The notes under the pieces: model-generated
Told to the model about the DNA's origin: nothing
Seen by the model: only the letters and a program-made list of their open reading frames with translations
Database searches by the model: none
In this document: in pieces, positions 16,003-25,119 of the stretch
How positions within the stretch are numbered: position 1 is the stretch's first letter
Layout: every line of letters begins with the position of its first letter
Made by a program: the position numbers and the translations under genes
Source of the DNA: Myxococcales bacterium
GTDB taxonomy: Bacteria; Myxococcota_A; UBA9160; SMWR01
NCBI GenBank assembly: GCA_022561775.1
Contig: JADFQO010000022.1
Coordinates: 1-45,584, forward strand
DNA: 45,584 nt
Direction of reading: 5' to 3'

Positions 16003-19000
16003 TCATCCCGGATCTGTCTGCGGATCTTGTTCCGAAGTGGGTGATTCTCCGCCTAGTTCCACGACGGGGCCGCCCACTCCGAGGCGATCCGCGCTCATCG
16101 GCCGGCAGAAGTAGAAACCCTGGGCGAAACCACAGCCGAGTTCGATCAAGAGATCCATCTGCTCCCGGGTCTCGACGCCCTCGGCCACGACCTCGAGATG
16201 CAGGCTCTCCGCCATCGAGTTGATGGCGCGCAGCAGAGAAATTCCGCCCTCATGGCCGACAGCACCGTGCACGAATGCACGGTCGATCTTGAGCACATCG
16301 AAGGGATAATTCTGCAGATAGCTCAGAGACGAATAACCGGTGCCAAAATCGTCGATACAGAGTCGAACCCCGAGGTCCTTGATCTCTGCGAAGGTCGTCG
16401 CGACCCGCTCCACATCGTCGAGGAGAACGCGCTCGGTGACCTCGATTTCCAGAAATCCAGCGGGCAGACCCGAACGAACCAGTGCATTCTGGATCGACTT
16501 CACCGCGTCGCCCCGGTCCACCTCACGCGGCGAGAGATTGACCGCGACGCGCAAATCCGGCCAGTCAGCATCGTGCCACTCTTTCACCTGGCGACAGGCC
16601 GTTTCGAGCACCCATGCCCCGATCGGCACGATTATCCCGCTGCGCTCCGCAATCGGAATGAACTCGCCCGGCGAAACCGGGCCCAGCAGCGCATTTTCCC
16701 AGCGAAGGAGTGCTTCCACGCCGACCAGCCGGGCTTCCGGAAGCGCCACGATCGGCTGGTAGTAGACTTCGAACTCGCCGAGCTCGAGCGCTTTCCGAAG
16801 CTGCGTCTCGACCTGGAGCCTCCTGGCCGCGCTTTCGTTCATCTCCTCAGTGAAGAATTCGAGCGAATTGCCACCGCTCTTCTTGCTGCGATACATCGCG
16901 ATGTCCGCGTCGCGCAGCAGGTCCTCGTCGTTATCGGAATCCGTGGGATAGATCGCGATGCCAATGCTCGCGGTCAGAACGACTTCCTCATTGTGTACTT
17001 CCAATGGCTCTGCGACCGCGGCCAGGATCCGCTGCGCAATGCCTTGGGCATCATAAGCATTCTCGATTCCCGGCAGGATCAGCGCGAACTCATCGCCACC
17101 AAGTCTTGCGGCGGTATCTGCGTCTCGAAGGGCCTGGTTGATTCGTTTCGCAATTTGGCGCAGTGCTTCGTCTCCAGCCGCGTGACCGAGAGTGTCGTTG
17201 ATCTTCTTGAATCCGTCGAGATCGATGAACACCAACCCGACAGACGAATGGTCACGCTTGGCTCTGAGCAGCGCCCGTCGCAAACGGTCCCTGAACAGGT
17301 ATCGATTCGGAAGCTTCGTCAACATGTCGTAATTGGCCTGCTGGGCGATGACCTCTTCGGAGTTCTTCCGCTCGGTCATATCGTTGAAGACCATGACGAC
17401 CTGCTCGATGTGAGCCTGATCACCGACCGTACGGCCAACCGAAACCCAGGCGGGAATCCGCCTGCCTTCTTTGTGGCGGATCCAGATCTCGCCCTCCCAC
17501 TTTCCGGCCCGATTCACCTCCTCGATGATGGATCCGAAAAAACCCATCCCGTGCCGATCGACGCTCAACACATCTGCATTTCGACCGACCACTTCGCTGT
17601 GGCTGAAGCCCGTCGTCGCCGAGAATGCGGCATTGACATCGACAATGATTCCGGCGGCATTCGCGATCACGATGGATTCGGTGGCGGTATCGAACACCGC
17701 AGCCGCGCGTCGAAGTGCCTCCTCGGCGCGACGGCGCGCGGTGACGTCACTCGCCGCGCCGAATACGCGAAAAGCATTCCCATCGGCATCGCGCTCCACA
17801 TGCCAGAGAACGCTGTAGTGGCGAAGCTCTCCAGCTGCCGAGAAAGCCCGCAACTCCGCCCCTTCGCTGACAGACGTCCCATCGATCAGCGCGCCCAACG
17901 CGGTGGCGACCCGCCCGCGGTCCGCCGGGTCGATGCTCTCCCTTAACTCTTCGCCAGTCGGGGGGCCCGCCTCGATGTCTCTCCCGTAGATCCTGAAAAG
18001 TTCGTCCGACCACCACCAGGAACCATCTGAGAGATCGAGCTTCCAGCTTCCCATCTGAGCGACTTTCTGAGCTGCGCGTAGATGTTGCTCGCTCTGGCGC
18101 AGCGCTTCTTCGCCCCGTCGGCGCTCGCGGATCTGCTCTTCGAGCTTGCGCAGCATATTCCCGAACTCCCGGCTGATTTCACCGATCTCACCTTCTCGCT
18201 CGGTGTCGAGCGACAGGTTGAGGTCACTCGTCTTGCGGAAGATGCGCAGCTGGAGCGAGAGCACGCGGAGCGGCGCGATGATCGCGCGGTGAAGGGGCAC
18301 CATGATGATGAATACGAGAATTCCACCCTGGAGAACGATCCAAAGCACGCAGAGTCGACCGATGTAGGTCGCCGACTGCGCCATTTCCCGGGGTAGCTTC
18401 GCGCCGATGATGATTGCCGGATTGCCGACCAGATCAGGGAGCAACCGGTAGACGTCGAGCTGATTCATTTCGGAATCGACGATCGTTACCACGGAGTCTC
18501 CATCGCCTCGCCTCAGCGAGGCGCTTACCCCTGCGGGTACATCGGGGTCTGTCGCAAGCCAGAGGCGCAAAGCCAATCCCACCCGCTCCCCGAGTTCACG
18601 CACGAAAGCGGCGCTCAGCGCCTGGCCCATCACGATATGACCGCGAGACGGCCCCTCTCCGAGGCTCGTCAGGATGTTCCTCGAGGCGACGATCACCGGT
18701 CCATCGCGGGTCACCATCACTCCGGCGATCCGGTTTTCCGGAGTGCCTCCCGAAAGAAGCGGGTGCGAGAGATCCCACTGCCCCTGCGGAATCTCTGGAG
18801 CCGTGATCAGCTGGTGCGTTTTGATATCGTGGATCGGGCCGGATACCACGCGTCCGGAGGCGTCCACGACAACGACCCAATTGAGGGCCGAATCAGGCTG
18901 CACATCGGGACTGAAGTTTTCGTCATAGTACTCTGGATCGCCGGATACCACGTACTCATAGGTGGCATCCCAGCTCGAATATTCGAACACCAGGCCATCG

Positions 19001-19179
19001 AGATGAAAGATCTCACGCTCGAGGGCCTCGGCGACCTGCAGCATGCTCTTTTCAGCCGATCTCTGTTCGAAACCTTCAAATGCCGGATCAATCAGATTGC
19101 GCTTGATCGCATAACCAAAGCCGATGTTCGCAATCGTAAAAAGCGCAACGATGAGAGCCGTCTTATGAACCAGTGTCAC
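16003..19179 (-). CDS. Membrane CHASE4-PAS-PAS-GGDEF-EAL c-di-GMP signalling protein (copy 1)
   Basis: This 1058-residue protein starts at GTG 19179 (GAGGA nine bases upstream). Order: a membrane helix (about 6-27), a periplasmic CHASE4-like sensor (to about 265), a second helix, HAMP (about 300-350), two PAS domains (to about 615), GGDEF (about 620-785) and EAL (about 790-1045). The cyclase site is intact (GGDEF) with an RxxD inhibition site (RDAD) five residues before it. The EAL domain keeps EALLRW, the Asn in NLSPREVD, EVTERVLL, DDFGTGYSSL and EGVET, so phosphodiesterase activity is plausible. It probably turns an external signal into c-di-GMP changes. The tandem neighbour is a close paralogue. 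Confidence 0.92.
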   Translation of the reverse strand: MTLVHKTALIVALFTIANIGFGYAIKRNLIDPAFEGFEQRSAEKSMLQVAEALEREIFHLDGLVFEYSSWDATYEYVVSGDPEYYDENFSPDVQPDSALNWVVVVDASGRVVSGPIHDIKTHQLITAPEIPQGQWDLSHPLLSGGTPENRIAGVMVTRDGPVIVASRNILTSLGEGPSRGHIVMGQALSAAFVRELGERVGLALRLWLATDPDVPAGVSASLRRGDGDSVVTIVDSEMNQLDVYRLLPDLVGNPAIIIGAKLPREMAQSATYIGRLCVLWIVLQGGILVFIIMVPLHRAIIAPLRVLSLQLRIFRKTSDLNLSLDTEREGEIGEISREFGNMLRKLEEQIRERRRGEEALRQSEQHLRAAQKVAQMGSWKLDLSDGSWWWSDELFRIYGRDIEAGPPTGEELRESIDPADRGRVATALGALIDGTSVSEGAELRAFSAAGELRHYSVLWHVERDADGNAFRVFGAASDVTARRRAEEALRRAAAVFDTATESIVIANAAGIIVDVNAAFSATTGFSHSEVVGRNADVLSVDRHGMGFFGSIIEEVNRAGKWEGEIWIRHKEGRRIPAWVSVGRTVGDQAHIEQVVMVFNDMTERKNSEEVIAQQANYDMLTKLPNRYLFRDRLRRALLRAKRDHSSVGLVFIDLDGFKKINDTLGHAAGDEALRQIAKRINQALRDADTAARLGGDEFALILPGIENAYDAQGIAQRILAAVAEPLEVHNEEVVLTASIGIAIYPTDSDNDEDLLRDADIAMYRSKKSGGNSLEFFTEEMNESAARRLQVETQLRKALELGEFEVYYQPIVALPEARLVGVEALLRWENALLGPVSPGEFIPIAERSGIIVPIGAWVLETACRQVKEWHDADWPDLRVAVNLSPREVDRGDAVKSIQNALVRSGLPAGFLEIEVTERVLLDDVERVATTFAEIKDLGVRLCIDDFGTGYSSLSYLQNYPFDVLKIDRAFVHGAVGHEGGISLLRAINSMAESLHLEVVAEGVETREQMDLLIELGCGFAQGFYFCRPMSADRLGVGGPVVELGGESPTSEQDPQTDPG

Positions 19180-19245
19180 GTTCTCGATTCCTCACCGTCT
19201 GCCGCGGCTACGCGAACAAGGTCGCGCGGCCTGCAGCGCCAACCG

Positions 19246-22200
19246 TCAATCATTGGGAACCTTCAGCATCCGAAGCCAACCTTGCGGTTCCTCTTGGACG
19301 CGCGATGGCCCCGCGTCGAGATCGACGATCGGTCCTCCAATCCCGATTCTCGCGGCACTGAGTGGCGCGCAGAAGTAGTAGCCTTGAGCGAAGCCGCAAC
19401 GCAGCTCGCAAAGCAGGCCGAATTGCTCTTCGGTCTCGACTCCCTCTACGACGATTTCGAGATCGAGGCTATCGGCCATCGCGATGATCGCGCGCAGGAG
19501 CGAGACACCCCTCACGTGACGCATCGCGTCCTGAACGAACGCGCGGTCGATCTTGAGCACGTCAAACGGGTAGTTGCGCAGGTAACTCAGCGATGAGTAA
19601 CCCGTTCCGAAATCGTCGATGCAGAGCCGAACCCCGAGTTCCTTGATTTCGCGGAATGCCGATCCCGCCTTCTCCACGTCGTCGAGGAGCACGCGCTCTG
19701 TAACTTCAATCTCCAGAAACTCCGGCGCCAAGCCGCTCCTGCTGAGCGCATTCGATATCGACTTGATCGCGTCACCGCGATCTACCTCTCGCGGAGAGAG
19801 GTTTACGGAGACGCGCAGATCAGACCAGCCAGCCTCCTGCCATTCCTTGATCTGCCGGCACGCGGTTTCCAGCACCCAGGCACCGATGGGGACAATGATG
19901 CCCGTGCCCTCCGCGACGGGTATGAATTCCACGGGTGAGACCACTCCCAATTCTGCGCTTTTCCAGCGCAACAGAGCCTCGAGACCGACCATCCTGCCCT
20001 CAGGAAGCGCGACGATCGGCTGATAATGGACTTCGAACTCTCCCACCTCGAGCGCATGCTGCAGCTGGGATTCCAGCTGGACGCGCCGCGTGGCCCGTTC
20101 GTTCATTTCCGCGGTGAAGAACTCGATCGAATTTCCGCCGCCATTCTTGCTGCGATACATCGCAATGTCCGCATCTCGAAGGAGTTCCTCATCGCTCTCG
20201 GAGTCTGTCGGGAAGATCGCGATTCCAATGCTTGCGGTCGTCAGAACATCCTGTCCCTGCACATTCATCGGAACTGCCACCGCATCGAGAATTCGCTGGG
20301 CGATCGACTCGGCATCGATCACGTCCTGGAGCGTTGGTGCGATTACGGCGAATTCATCTCCGCCAACCCGCGCGGCTGTGTCCACGTTTCGAATACTCTG
20401 GGTAATTCGATCAGCAGTCATTCGGAGGACTTCGTCTCCCGCCGAATGCCCAAGCGTATCGTTGATCTTCTTGAAGTCGTCCAGGTCGATAAAGATCAGC
20501 GCGACACCTCGACCGCTCCGCTCAGCGCGCAACGTCTCCTGGGAAAGTCGCTCGATGAACAACGTGCGATTCGGGATGCCGGTTAGCAGGTCGTAGGTGG
20601 CCTGGCGGGAGATGACTTCTTCGGCGTTCTTCCGCTCCGTCATATCGTTGAAGACCGCAACGATCTGCTCGGTGGACGACTCTCGTCCGAGTGTTCGTCC
20701 GATCGAAGCCCAGGTCGGAATCGCCGCGCCGCCTTTGTGGCGAATCCAGATTTCGCCTTCCCATTTCCCGGACTGCTCGACTTCTGCGGAAATGCTCTGA
20801 TAGAAGTCGAAATCGTGGCGTCCGGAGTTCAGCATTTCCGCTTTCCTCCCGATGACGTCATCGCGGCCGTGCCCCGTGATACTCGAAAATGCAGAGTTGA
20901 CGTCGATGATGTTTCCGCTGGAATCTGCGATCACAATGCCCTCGGTGGCGGTCTCGAAGACCGCGGCGGCACGGCGCAGTGCCTCCTCGGATCTGTAGCG
21001 TTCCGTCACGTCGCTCACGGTTCCGTAGACGCGGAGCGGTCGACTTTCGAGATCTCTCTCGACGTTCCAGAACACGTCGTGATGTTGCAGATCACCGTTC
21101 GCAACGACAAAGCGGGCTTCGATTCCGTTCGAATCTGAATCTTGTTCGATCAGCGCGCGAAACGCCTGCTCCACGCGATCTCGATCGTCCGGGTGGATGC
21201 TCGAGCGGATTTCTTCCAGGCTCGGGGGGCCAGAGGCGGCCTCTCTCCGATGAATCCGAAATAGTTCGTCGGACCACCACCACGACCCGCTCGTCAGGTC
21301 GACTTCCCAGCTCCCGACCTGAGCAACCTGCTGGGCTTCCTGGAGACGCTCTTCACTGTGGCGCAGTGCGTCTTCGCTCTTCCGGCGTTCATCGATATGT
21401 CTGCCGAGCTGGTCGAGCATGCTTCCGAATTCTCGACTGAGTTCGCCGATTTCATCGTTTCGCGCCGTGGACACGTCGACCGTGAGGTCGTTCGTGCTCC
21501 GGATGACTCGGAGTTGGCGGGTCAAAACGCCAAGCGGAGCGATGATCGCGCGATGCAACGGAACCATGATCAGAAACGCGAGGGCCACTCCCTGGATCAG
21601 AAACCACACCAGACTCAGGCGATTGACGTAGGCCGCCCGCTGGGTGATCTCGCGAGGAAGGCTCACGCGGAGGATGAGTGCCGGAGCACCTGTGACGTCC
21701 GTCAATAGCGTATAGACATCGAGGCGTTCGTCATTGGGCCCGGAAATCGAGTGCAATGGGTCGGCGCCATCGCTGAGCAACGCTTCGCGCACCGAAGGAG
21801 GAGCGGATCGATCCGAAAGGGGCCAGGCAGCGAGATCGATACTGGTACGCTCGCCGATACCCTCGACAAACGCCGCGTCAAATCTCCTGCCCATGATGAT
21901 CCGACCGCGTGACGGCCCACCGTCAAGGCTGGTGAGGATATCGCGAGCCGCGACCAGCATCGGGCCGCCACTCGTCCCGATCAGGCCAGCGATCGGTTCG
22001 ATCCTCGTATCGCCGAGAAGGAGCGGATGCGATTTGCTCCATCGCTCCTTAGAAAGTCCCGCGATTTCCAGCGGTTCCCCAGTTTGAACGTCGCGAATCG
22101 GGCCCGAGATCAGCTCTCCAGAAGAGCCGACGACGATCACCAAATTGAGCACGGTTGTCTTGAAGGAAGCGGGGCTGAGATTCGACTTGTAGAAGTCGGG

Positions 22201-22443
22201 ATTGCGAGACTTCGCGAACTCGTAGCCGGCGTCCCAGCTCGCGGTATCGTGGGCGAGGACACCCAGGAGAAACGCCTCGCGCTGGATGGCCTCCAAGGCG
22301 CGCTTCACATTCTTCTCGACCTCTCGCTGCTCGAGGTCGAAGAATTCCGGAGCCACCACGCTGCGATGGATCGAGTATCCGATCGCGACGTTGGCCGTTG
22401 CAAAAAGGGCAACGATCAGAGCGGTCTTCTGCGAAAGCGTCAA
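19246..22443 (-). CDS. Membrane CHASE4-PAS-PAS-GGDEF-EAL c-di-GMP signalling protein (copy 2)
   Basis: Same architecture as the neighbour at 16003-19179 and similar along its whole length. The start is set by that comparison: TTG 22443 begins LTLSQKTALIVALF, lining up with the GTG-initiated MTLVHKTALIVALF of copy 1, and GGAG lies eight bases upstream, giving 1065 residues. GGDEF and EAL signatures are intact (VGGDEFAVI, EALLRWKSAELG, DDFGTGYSSL, EGVETEEQ). The periplasmic domain is the most divergent part, so the two probably answer different signals with the same output. The pair lies 66 bp apart on one strand and arose by tandem duplication. Confidence 0.92.
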   Translation of the reverse strand: MTLSQKTALIVALFATANVAIGYSIHRSVVAPEFFDLEQREVEKNVKRALEAIQREAFLLGVLAHDTASWDAGYEFAKSRNPDFYKSNLSPASFKTTVLNLVIVVGSSGELISGPIRDVQTGEPLEIAGLSKERWSKSHPLLLGDTRIEPIAGLIGTSGGPMLVAARDILTSLDGGPSRGRIIMGRRFDAAFVEGIGERTSIDLAAWPLSDRSAPPSVREALLSDGADPLHSISGPNDERLDVYTLLTDVTGAPALILRVSLPREITQRAAYVNRLSLVWFLIQGVALAFLIMVPLHRAIIAPLGVLTRQLRVIRSTNDLTVDVSTARNDEIGELSREFGSMLDQLGRHIDERRKSEDALRHSEERLQEAQQVAQVGSWEVDLTSGSWWWSDELFRIHRREAASGPPSLEEIRSSIHPDDRDRVEQAFRALIEQDSDSNGIEARFVVANGDLQHHDVFWNVERDLESRPLRVYGTVSDVTERYRSEEALRRAAAVFETATEGIVIADSSGNIIDVNSAFSSITGHGRDDVIGRKAEMLNSGRHDFDFYQSISAEVEQSGKWEGEIWIRHKGGAAIPTWASIGRTLGRESSTEQIVAVFNDMTERKNAEEVISRQATYDLLTGIPNRTLFIERLSQETLRAERSGRGVALIFIDLDDFKKINDTLGHSAGDEVLRMTADRITQSIRNVDTAARVGGDEFAVIAPTLQDVIDAESIAQRILDAVAVPMNVQGQDVLTTASIGIAIFPTDSESDEELLRDADIAMYRSKNGGGNSIEFFTAEMNERATRRVQLESQLQHALEVGEFEVHYQPIVALPEGRMVGLEALLRWKSAELGVVSPVEFIPVAEGTGIIVPIGAWVLETACRQIKEWQEAGWSDLRVSVNLSPREVDRGDAIKSISNALSRSGLAPEFLEIEVTERVLLDDVEKAGSAFREIKELGVRLCIDDFGTGYSSLSYLRNYPFDVLKIDRAFVQDAMRHVRGVSLLRAIIAMADSLDLEIVVEGVETEEQFGLLCELRCGFAQGYYFCAPLSAARIGIGGPIVDLDAGPSRVQEEPQGWLRMLKVPND

Positions 22444-22659
22444 GTGCGCGACTCCAAACGACAGACCACGACACAGCGGTCCGGAGCAGAGCCCAGTCCG
22501 CCAATCTATTGATCGGTTGATTCGAAGTCCGACTTGCATGCGCGGCGCCGATAAACGCGCTTACAGACGGCTGACTTGCCGGTCAGTTGCGCATGAGCTG
22601 CGCGTTTGAGCGGTTGTGCGAGTTTTTGCGGGCCACCGCAGGCGAACATGCCGGCGCGT

Positions 22660-23367
22660 TCAGGCGAGCTCCGACCGGAAGAAAGCGAGCAGCGCGTCCC
22701 AGCTATCGGCGGCGGCGATTGCGTCGTAGACATCGAGGCGCGCATCGTTCATGTAGCCATTTCGAACTCCCGCTCTTACCTCGACGCTGGCGTTCACGCC
22801 CGCGCGCTGCAGGCCCGATTTGAACGCATCAACGGCTGACTCGGTAACCGACTCCTCCTCGCCGGCGAAGATTGCCAGGACCGGGACTGACACGCGGTCG
22901 AGTTCGGGAAGAAGCTCGGGGTGGGCGCCGTACAGGTCGACGGCTGCGCCAATTCGGCGGTGACGACTAGCCAAGAAGAGCGCGAGTGAGCCTCCCAGAC
23001 CGAGGCCCAGCACGCCGACCTTCGACCCTGCCGTCGCGCTCTGGTTGAAGAGTTCCGCGACCGCAGATTCGAGATCCGCGTCAGCGCAATCAAGTTCGAG
23101 TTCCTTCGACAGCTGCTCTGCGGTCACTTGATCATCCGCGATGCGACCGTGAAAGAGATCAGGCGCCAGGGCTACGAAATCCGCTCGGGCCAGCCGATCG
23201 CAGACGTCGCGAATGAATTCGGTCAGCCCCCACTCATCGTGGATGACGATGATCCCGCGACCGGTATCCGACGCCGGTTTGGCGAGATAGGCCGACGCGA
23301 CATGCCCGTCTCCGCCAGATGCGATCCCCTGATACTCGATGCCGGCGCCCTCTCGCCCGATCGTCAT
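22660..23367 (-). CDS. Dienelactone-hydrolase-family protein lacking the catalytic triad
   Basis: The start ATG 23367 has GGAGGAG seven bases upstream; 235 residues. The alpha/beta-hydrolase fold is recognisable: AYLAKPASDTGRGIIVIHDEWGL, RDVCDRLARADFVALAPDLF, VGVLGLGLGGSLALFLA and NDARLDVYDAIAAADSW. The nucleophile motif GxCxGG reads GLGLGG (near residue 123), so the Cys is Gly. The Asp region reads AGEEESV instead of GxxDxxV, and the HGFxN motif reads NGYMN, so the His is Asn. All three triad residues are changed. It may bind a ligand or use another mechanism, but ordinary hydrolase activity is doubtful. It is divergent, 77 bp away, from another gene with a degraded active site. Confidence 0.85.
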   Translation of the reverse strand: MTIGREGAGIEYQGIASGGDGHVASAYLAKPASDTGRGIIVIHDEWGLTEFIRDVCDRLARADFVALAPDLFHGRIADDQVTAEQLSKELELDCADADLESAVAELFNQSATAGSKVGVLGLGLGGSLALFLASRHRRIGAAVDLYGAHPELLPELDRVSVPVLAIFAGEEESVTESAVDAFKSGLQRAGVNASVEVRAGVRNGYMNDARLDVYDAIAAADSWDALLAFFRSELA

Positions 23368-23444
23368 CGTCGATCTCCTCCTCGTGGGATTCGAAAGATA
23401 GCTCAGCGACCCCCGGACTCCCGCAGGCCGGTTACCATTCGACC

Positions 23445-24644
23445 ATGAGCGACCTCTCCGTGCCGAGCGCCGTTGTGCAGGTCGGTCAGAAGATGATCGA
23501 AGCCGGACACGCATCCTTTCTGGTCGGGCCTGGACTGCGCGACCTCCTGACCGGCATCCTTCCGTCACACAGTGAACTGTCAACGGACGCGCCACTCAGC
23601 GAGATCCTGGAACTGTTTCCGAACGGAGTCCTGATCGGAAAGCGAAGGGATACCGTGATGATTCCCAGCCAGGCGGGCCCCGTGGACGTGAGCCCATTTC
23701 GCGCGGGCGCGCGCATCGAGAATGACCTCGCTCATCGCGACTTCACGATCAACGCCATCGCCTACGACATCGCCGACGGGAAATGGATCGATCCACACGG
23801 CGGTCGAGCCGATCTCGAAAACGGCCTGATTCGCGCGGTGCACCGCGCACGGGATCGCATCGCTGAAGATCCGATCCGGGCGCTTCGGGGGGTTCGGCTC
23901 GCGGCGACTCGGGGCTGGGAGCTGGAGCAGGAGGTCGAGGCCGCACTCGAGAGCGCCCGAACGGCGCTCACCAAGATCCCGCGCGAGCCCGTTCGTCGCG
24001 AGCTGGTCGCGATCCTGCTCTCGACAGGTGTTGCCCGGGCCCTGGAGCAGCTCGATCGAAGCCGCATTACTTCAGAGCTCGCGCCGGGCGCGACGCCGGG
24101 CTCGGGCGCCGTGGTGGATCGATTGCCTCGCGACCTCGAGTTGCGGCTGGCCGGTTGGCTCCGCGGCGCTCACGTCAGGGCTGTGTTGCAACGCCTGCGG
24201 TTTTCTCGCGCTACGATCGACCGCGTCGAGTTGCTGCTGCGATGCCACCATTCGGATGGCCAGATCAACGCGATGGGTCCGGCCGCTGCCGCTCGGTTCG
24301 CCCGCCGCACCGGAGCTCGCAACCTGGCTGCATTGATTGCGCTTCGAGAAGCCGAGATCGAAACCGTGGGCGATGCGCCCGCCGCAGCTCGAAACGCGCT
24401 GCAAAAGCTACGGGTGTCACTGGCTTCGCTGTGCGACTCCGAGCGGACAGCGAGCGGACGCAACCAACTGGTGATCTCCGGTGCCGACGTGATGGAGTGC
24501 CTCGGCTGCGAGCCAGGACCTCGCGTCGGGCGCGCAATCGAATACCTTGCTGAGCGCACCCGCCTGGACCCGGCCCTCAACTCGCCGGATGCGCTGCGCG
24601 ATCTTCTGCGCGACTGGATCGACAAGGCCGGCGAAACTTCCTGA
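23445..24644 (+). CDS. tRNA nucleotidyltransferase/poly(A) polymerase-like protein with altered active site
   Basis: This 399-residue protein follows the plan of CCA-adding enzymes and bacterial poly(A) polymerases: FLVGPGLRDLLTG, VDVSPFRAG, HRDFTINAIAYDIADG, DPHGGRADLENGLIRAV and EDPIRALRGVRLAATRGW, then a helical RNA-binding half and a C-terminal HD-like remnant. The catalytic metal-binding motif (normally P-x-D-x-D-L-A-T) reads PSHSELST at about residues 39-46, so His and Glu replace the two Asp, and VGGAVRD has become VGPGLRD. The reading frame is long and intact, arguing for a kept but changed function, perhaps RNA binding without nucleotide addition. No clear ribosome site precedes ATG 23445. 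Confidence 0.8.
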   Translation: MSDLSVPSAVVQVGQKMIEAGHASFLVGPGLRDLLTGILPSHSELSTDAPLSEILELFPNGVLIGKRRDTVMIPSQAGPVDVSPFRAGARIENDLAHRDFTINAIAYDIADGKWIDPHGGRADLENGLIRAVHRARDRIAEDPIRALRGVRLAATRGWELEQEVEAALESARTALTKIPREPVRRELVAILLSTGVARALEQLDRSRITSELAPGATPGSGAVVDRLPRDLELRLAGWLRGAHVRAVLQRLRFSRATIDRVELLLRCHHSDGQINAMGPAAAARFARRTGARNLAALIALREAEIETVGDAPAAARNALQKLRVSLASLCDSERTASGRNQLVISGADVMECLGCEPGPRVGRAIEYLAERTRLDPALNSPDALRDLLRDWIDKAGETS

Positions 24645-24667
24645 TCGGCGGAGCCGACGATCTTGGA

Positions 24668-24889
24668 TCAAATGCTCCGGATCTTCGACAGGATCTCATC
24701 GTCCTCTGGAAAACGGCCCGACTCGTGCTTGGAGAAGATCATCTCGCCGTCGACAACGACGTCAAAAATCCCTCCGCCTCCGCAGACGAATTCAGATTCG
24801 ACGCCAATCTCGCTTTTGATGGTGGCTGCCAAACTGGTAGCCTGGGGTAGGTAGTTTCATTGTCCGCAATAGGTGATCGAAATCTTCAC
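24668..24889 (-). CDS. SelW/Rdx-family selenoprotein (in-frame TGA = selenocysteine)
   Basis: The start GTG 24889 has GGAGG eight bases upstream. The frame reads VKISITYCGQ, then TGA (24859-24857), then NYLPQATSLAATIKSE and continues to TGA at 24668, 73 residues in all. With selenocysteine at codon 11 the sequence is a standard Rdx/SelW thioredoxin-fold protein: the CGQU redox motif, EFVCGGGGIFDVVVDG and FSKHESGRFPEDDEI. The family is often CxxU or CxxC and is thought to act in thiol redox chemistry; its substrate is unsettled. A SECIS-like hairpin lies at the correct distance after the TGA. A peroxiredoxin is divergently transcribed 230 bp away. The gene converges with the nucleotidyltransferase-like gene. 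No selA, selB, selC or selD is in this window. Confidence 0.88.
24824..24842 (-). promoter_or_regulatory. Bacterial SECIS element
   Basis: Read on the minus strand, GGCTACCAGTTTGGCAGCC folds into GGCT/AGCC, one A-C mismatch, then CCA/TGG closing the loop GTT. The loop begins with G and starts 23 bases after the TGA codon, which agrees with the published bacterial SECIS pattern (short loop with an early G, roughly 16-37 bases from UGA). Confidence 0.75.
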
Positions 24890-25119
24890 GATGAGATCCT
24901 CCGCCTCCCGCGCGGGTTAGGCGCGCTCGGGGCTTCCTGCGGCTCAGCGCCATTTGCAGGGGATCAGGATAGTCCGCTCCAACGAATCGCGCTCCCCGCG
25001 GGTCCCCGCTCGATCGGGCAGCTGCAACGCCTGATCGTCTTCGCGCTGCTCCCCCGGCCACGGAATTCGTTAAGATGTGGTGTTCGATCGCGGAACCGTT
25101 CACAACAGGAGGATGACGG

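Noticed and set aside
16198..17946. 582-codon plus-strand open frame
   Set aside because: It is the shadow of the GGDEF-EAL gene, whose motifs are all intact on the minus strand.
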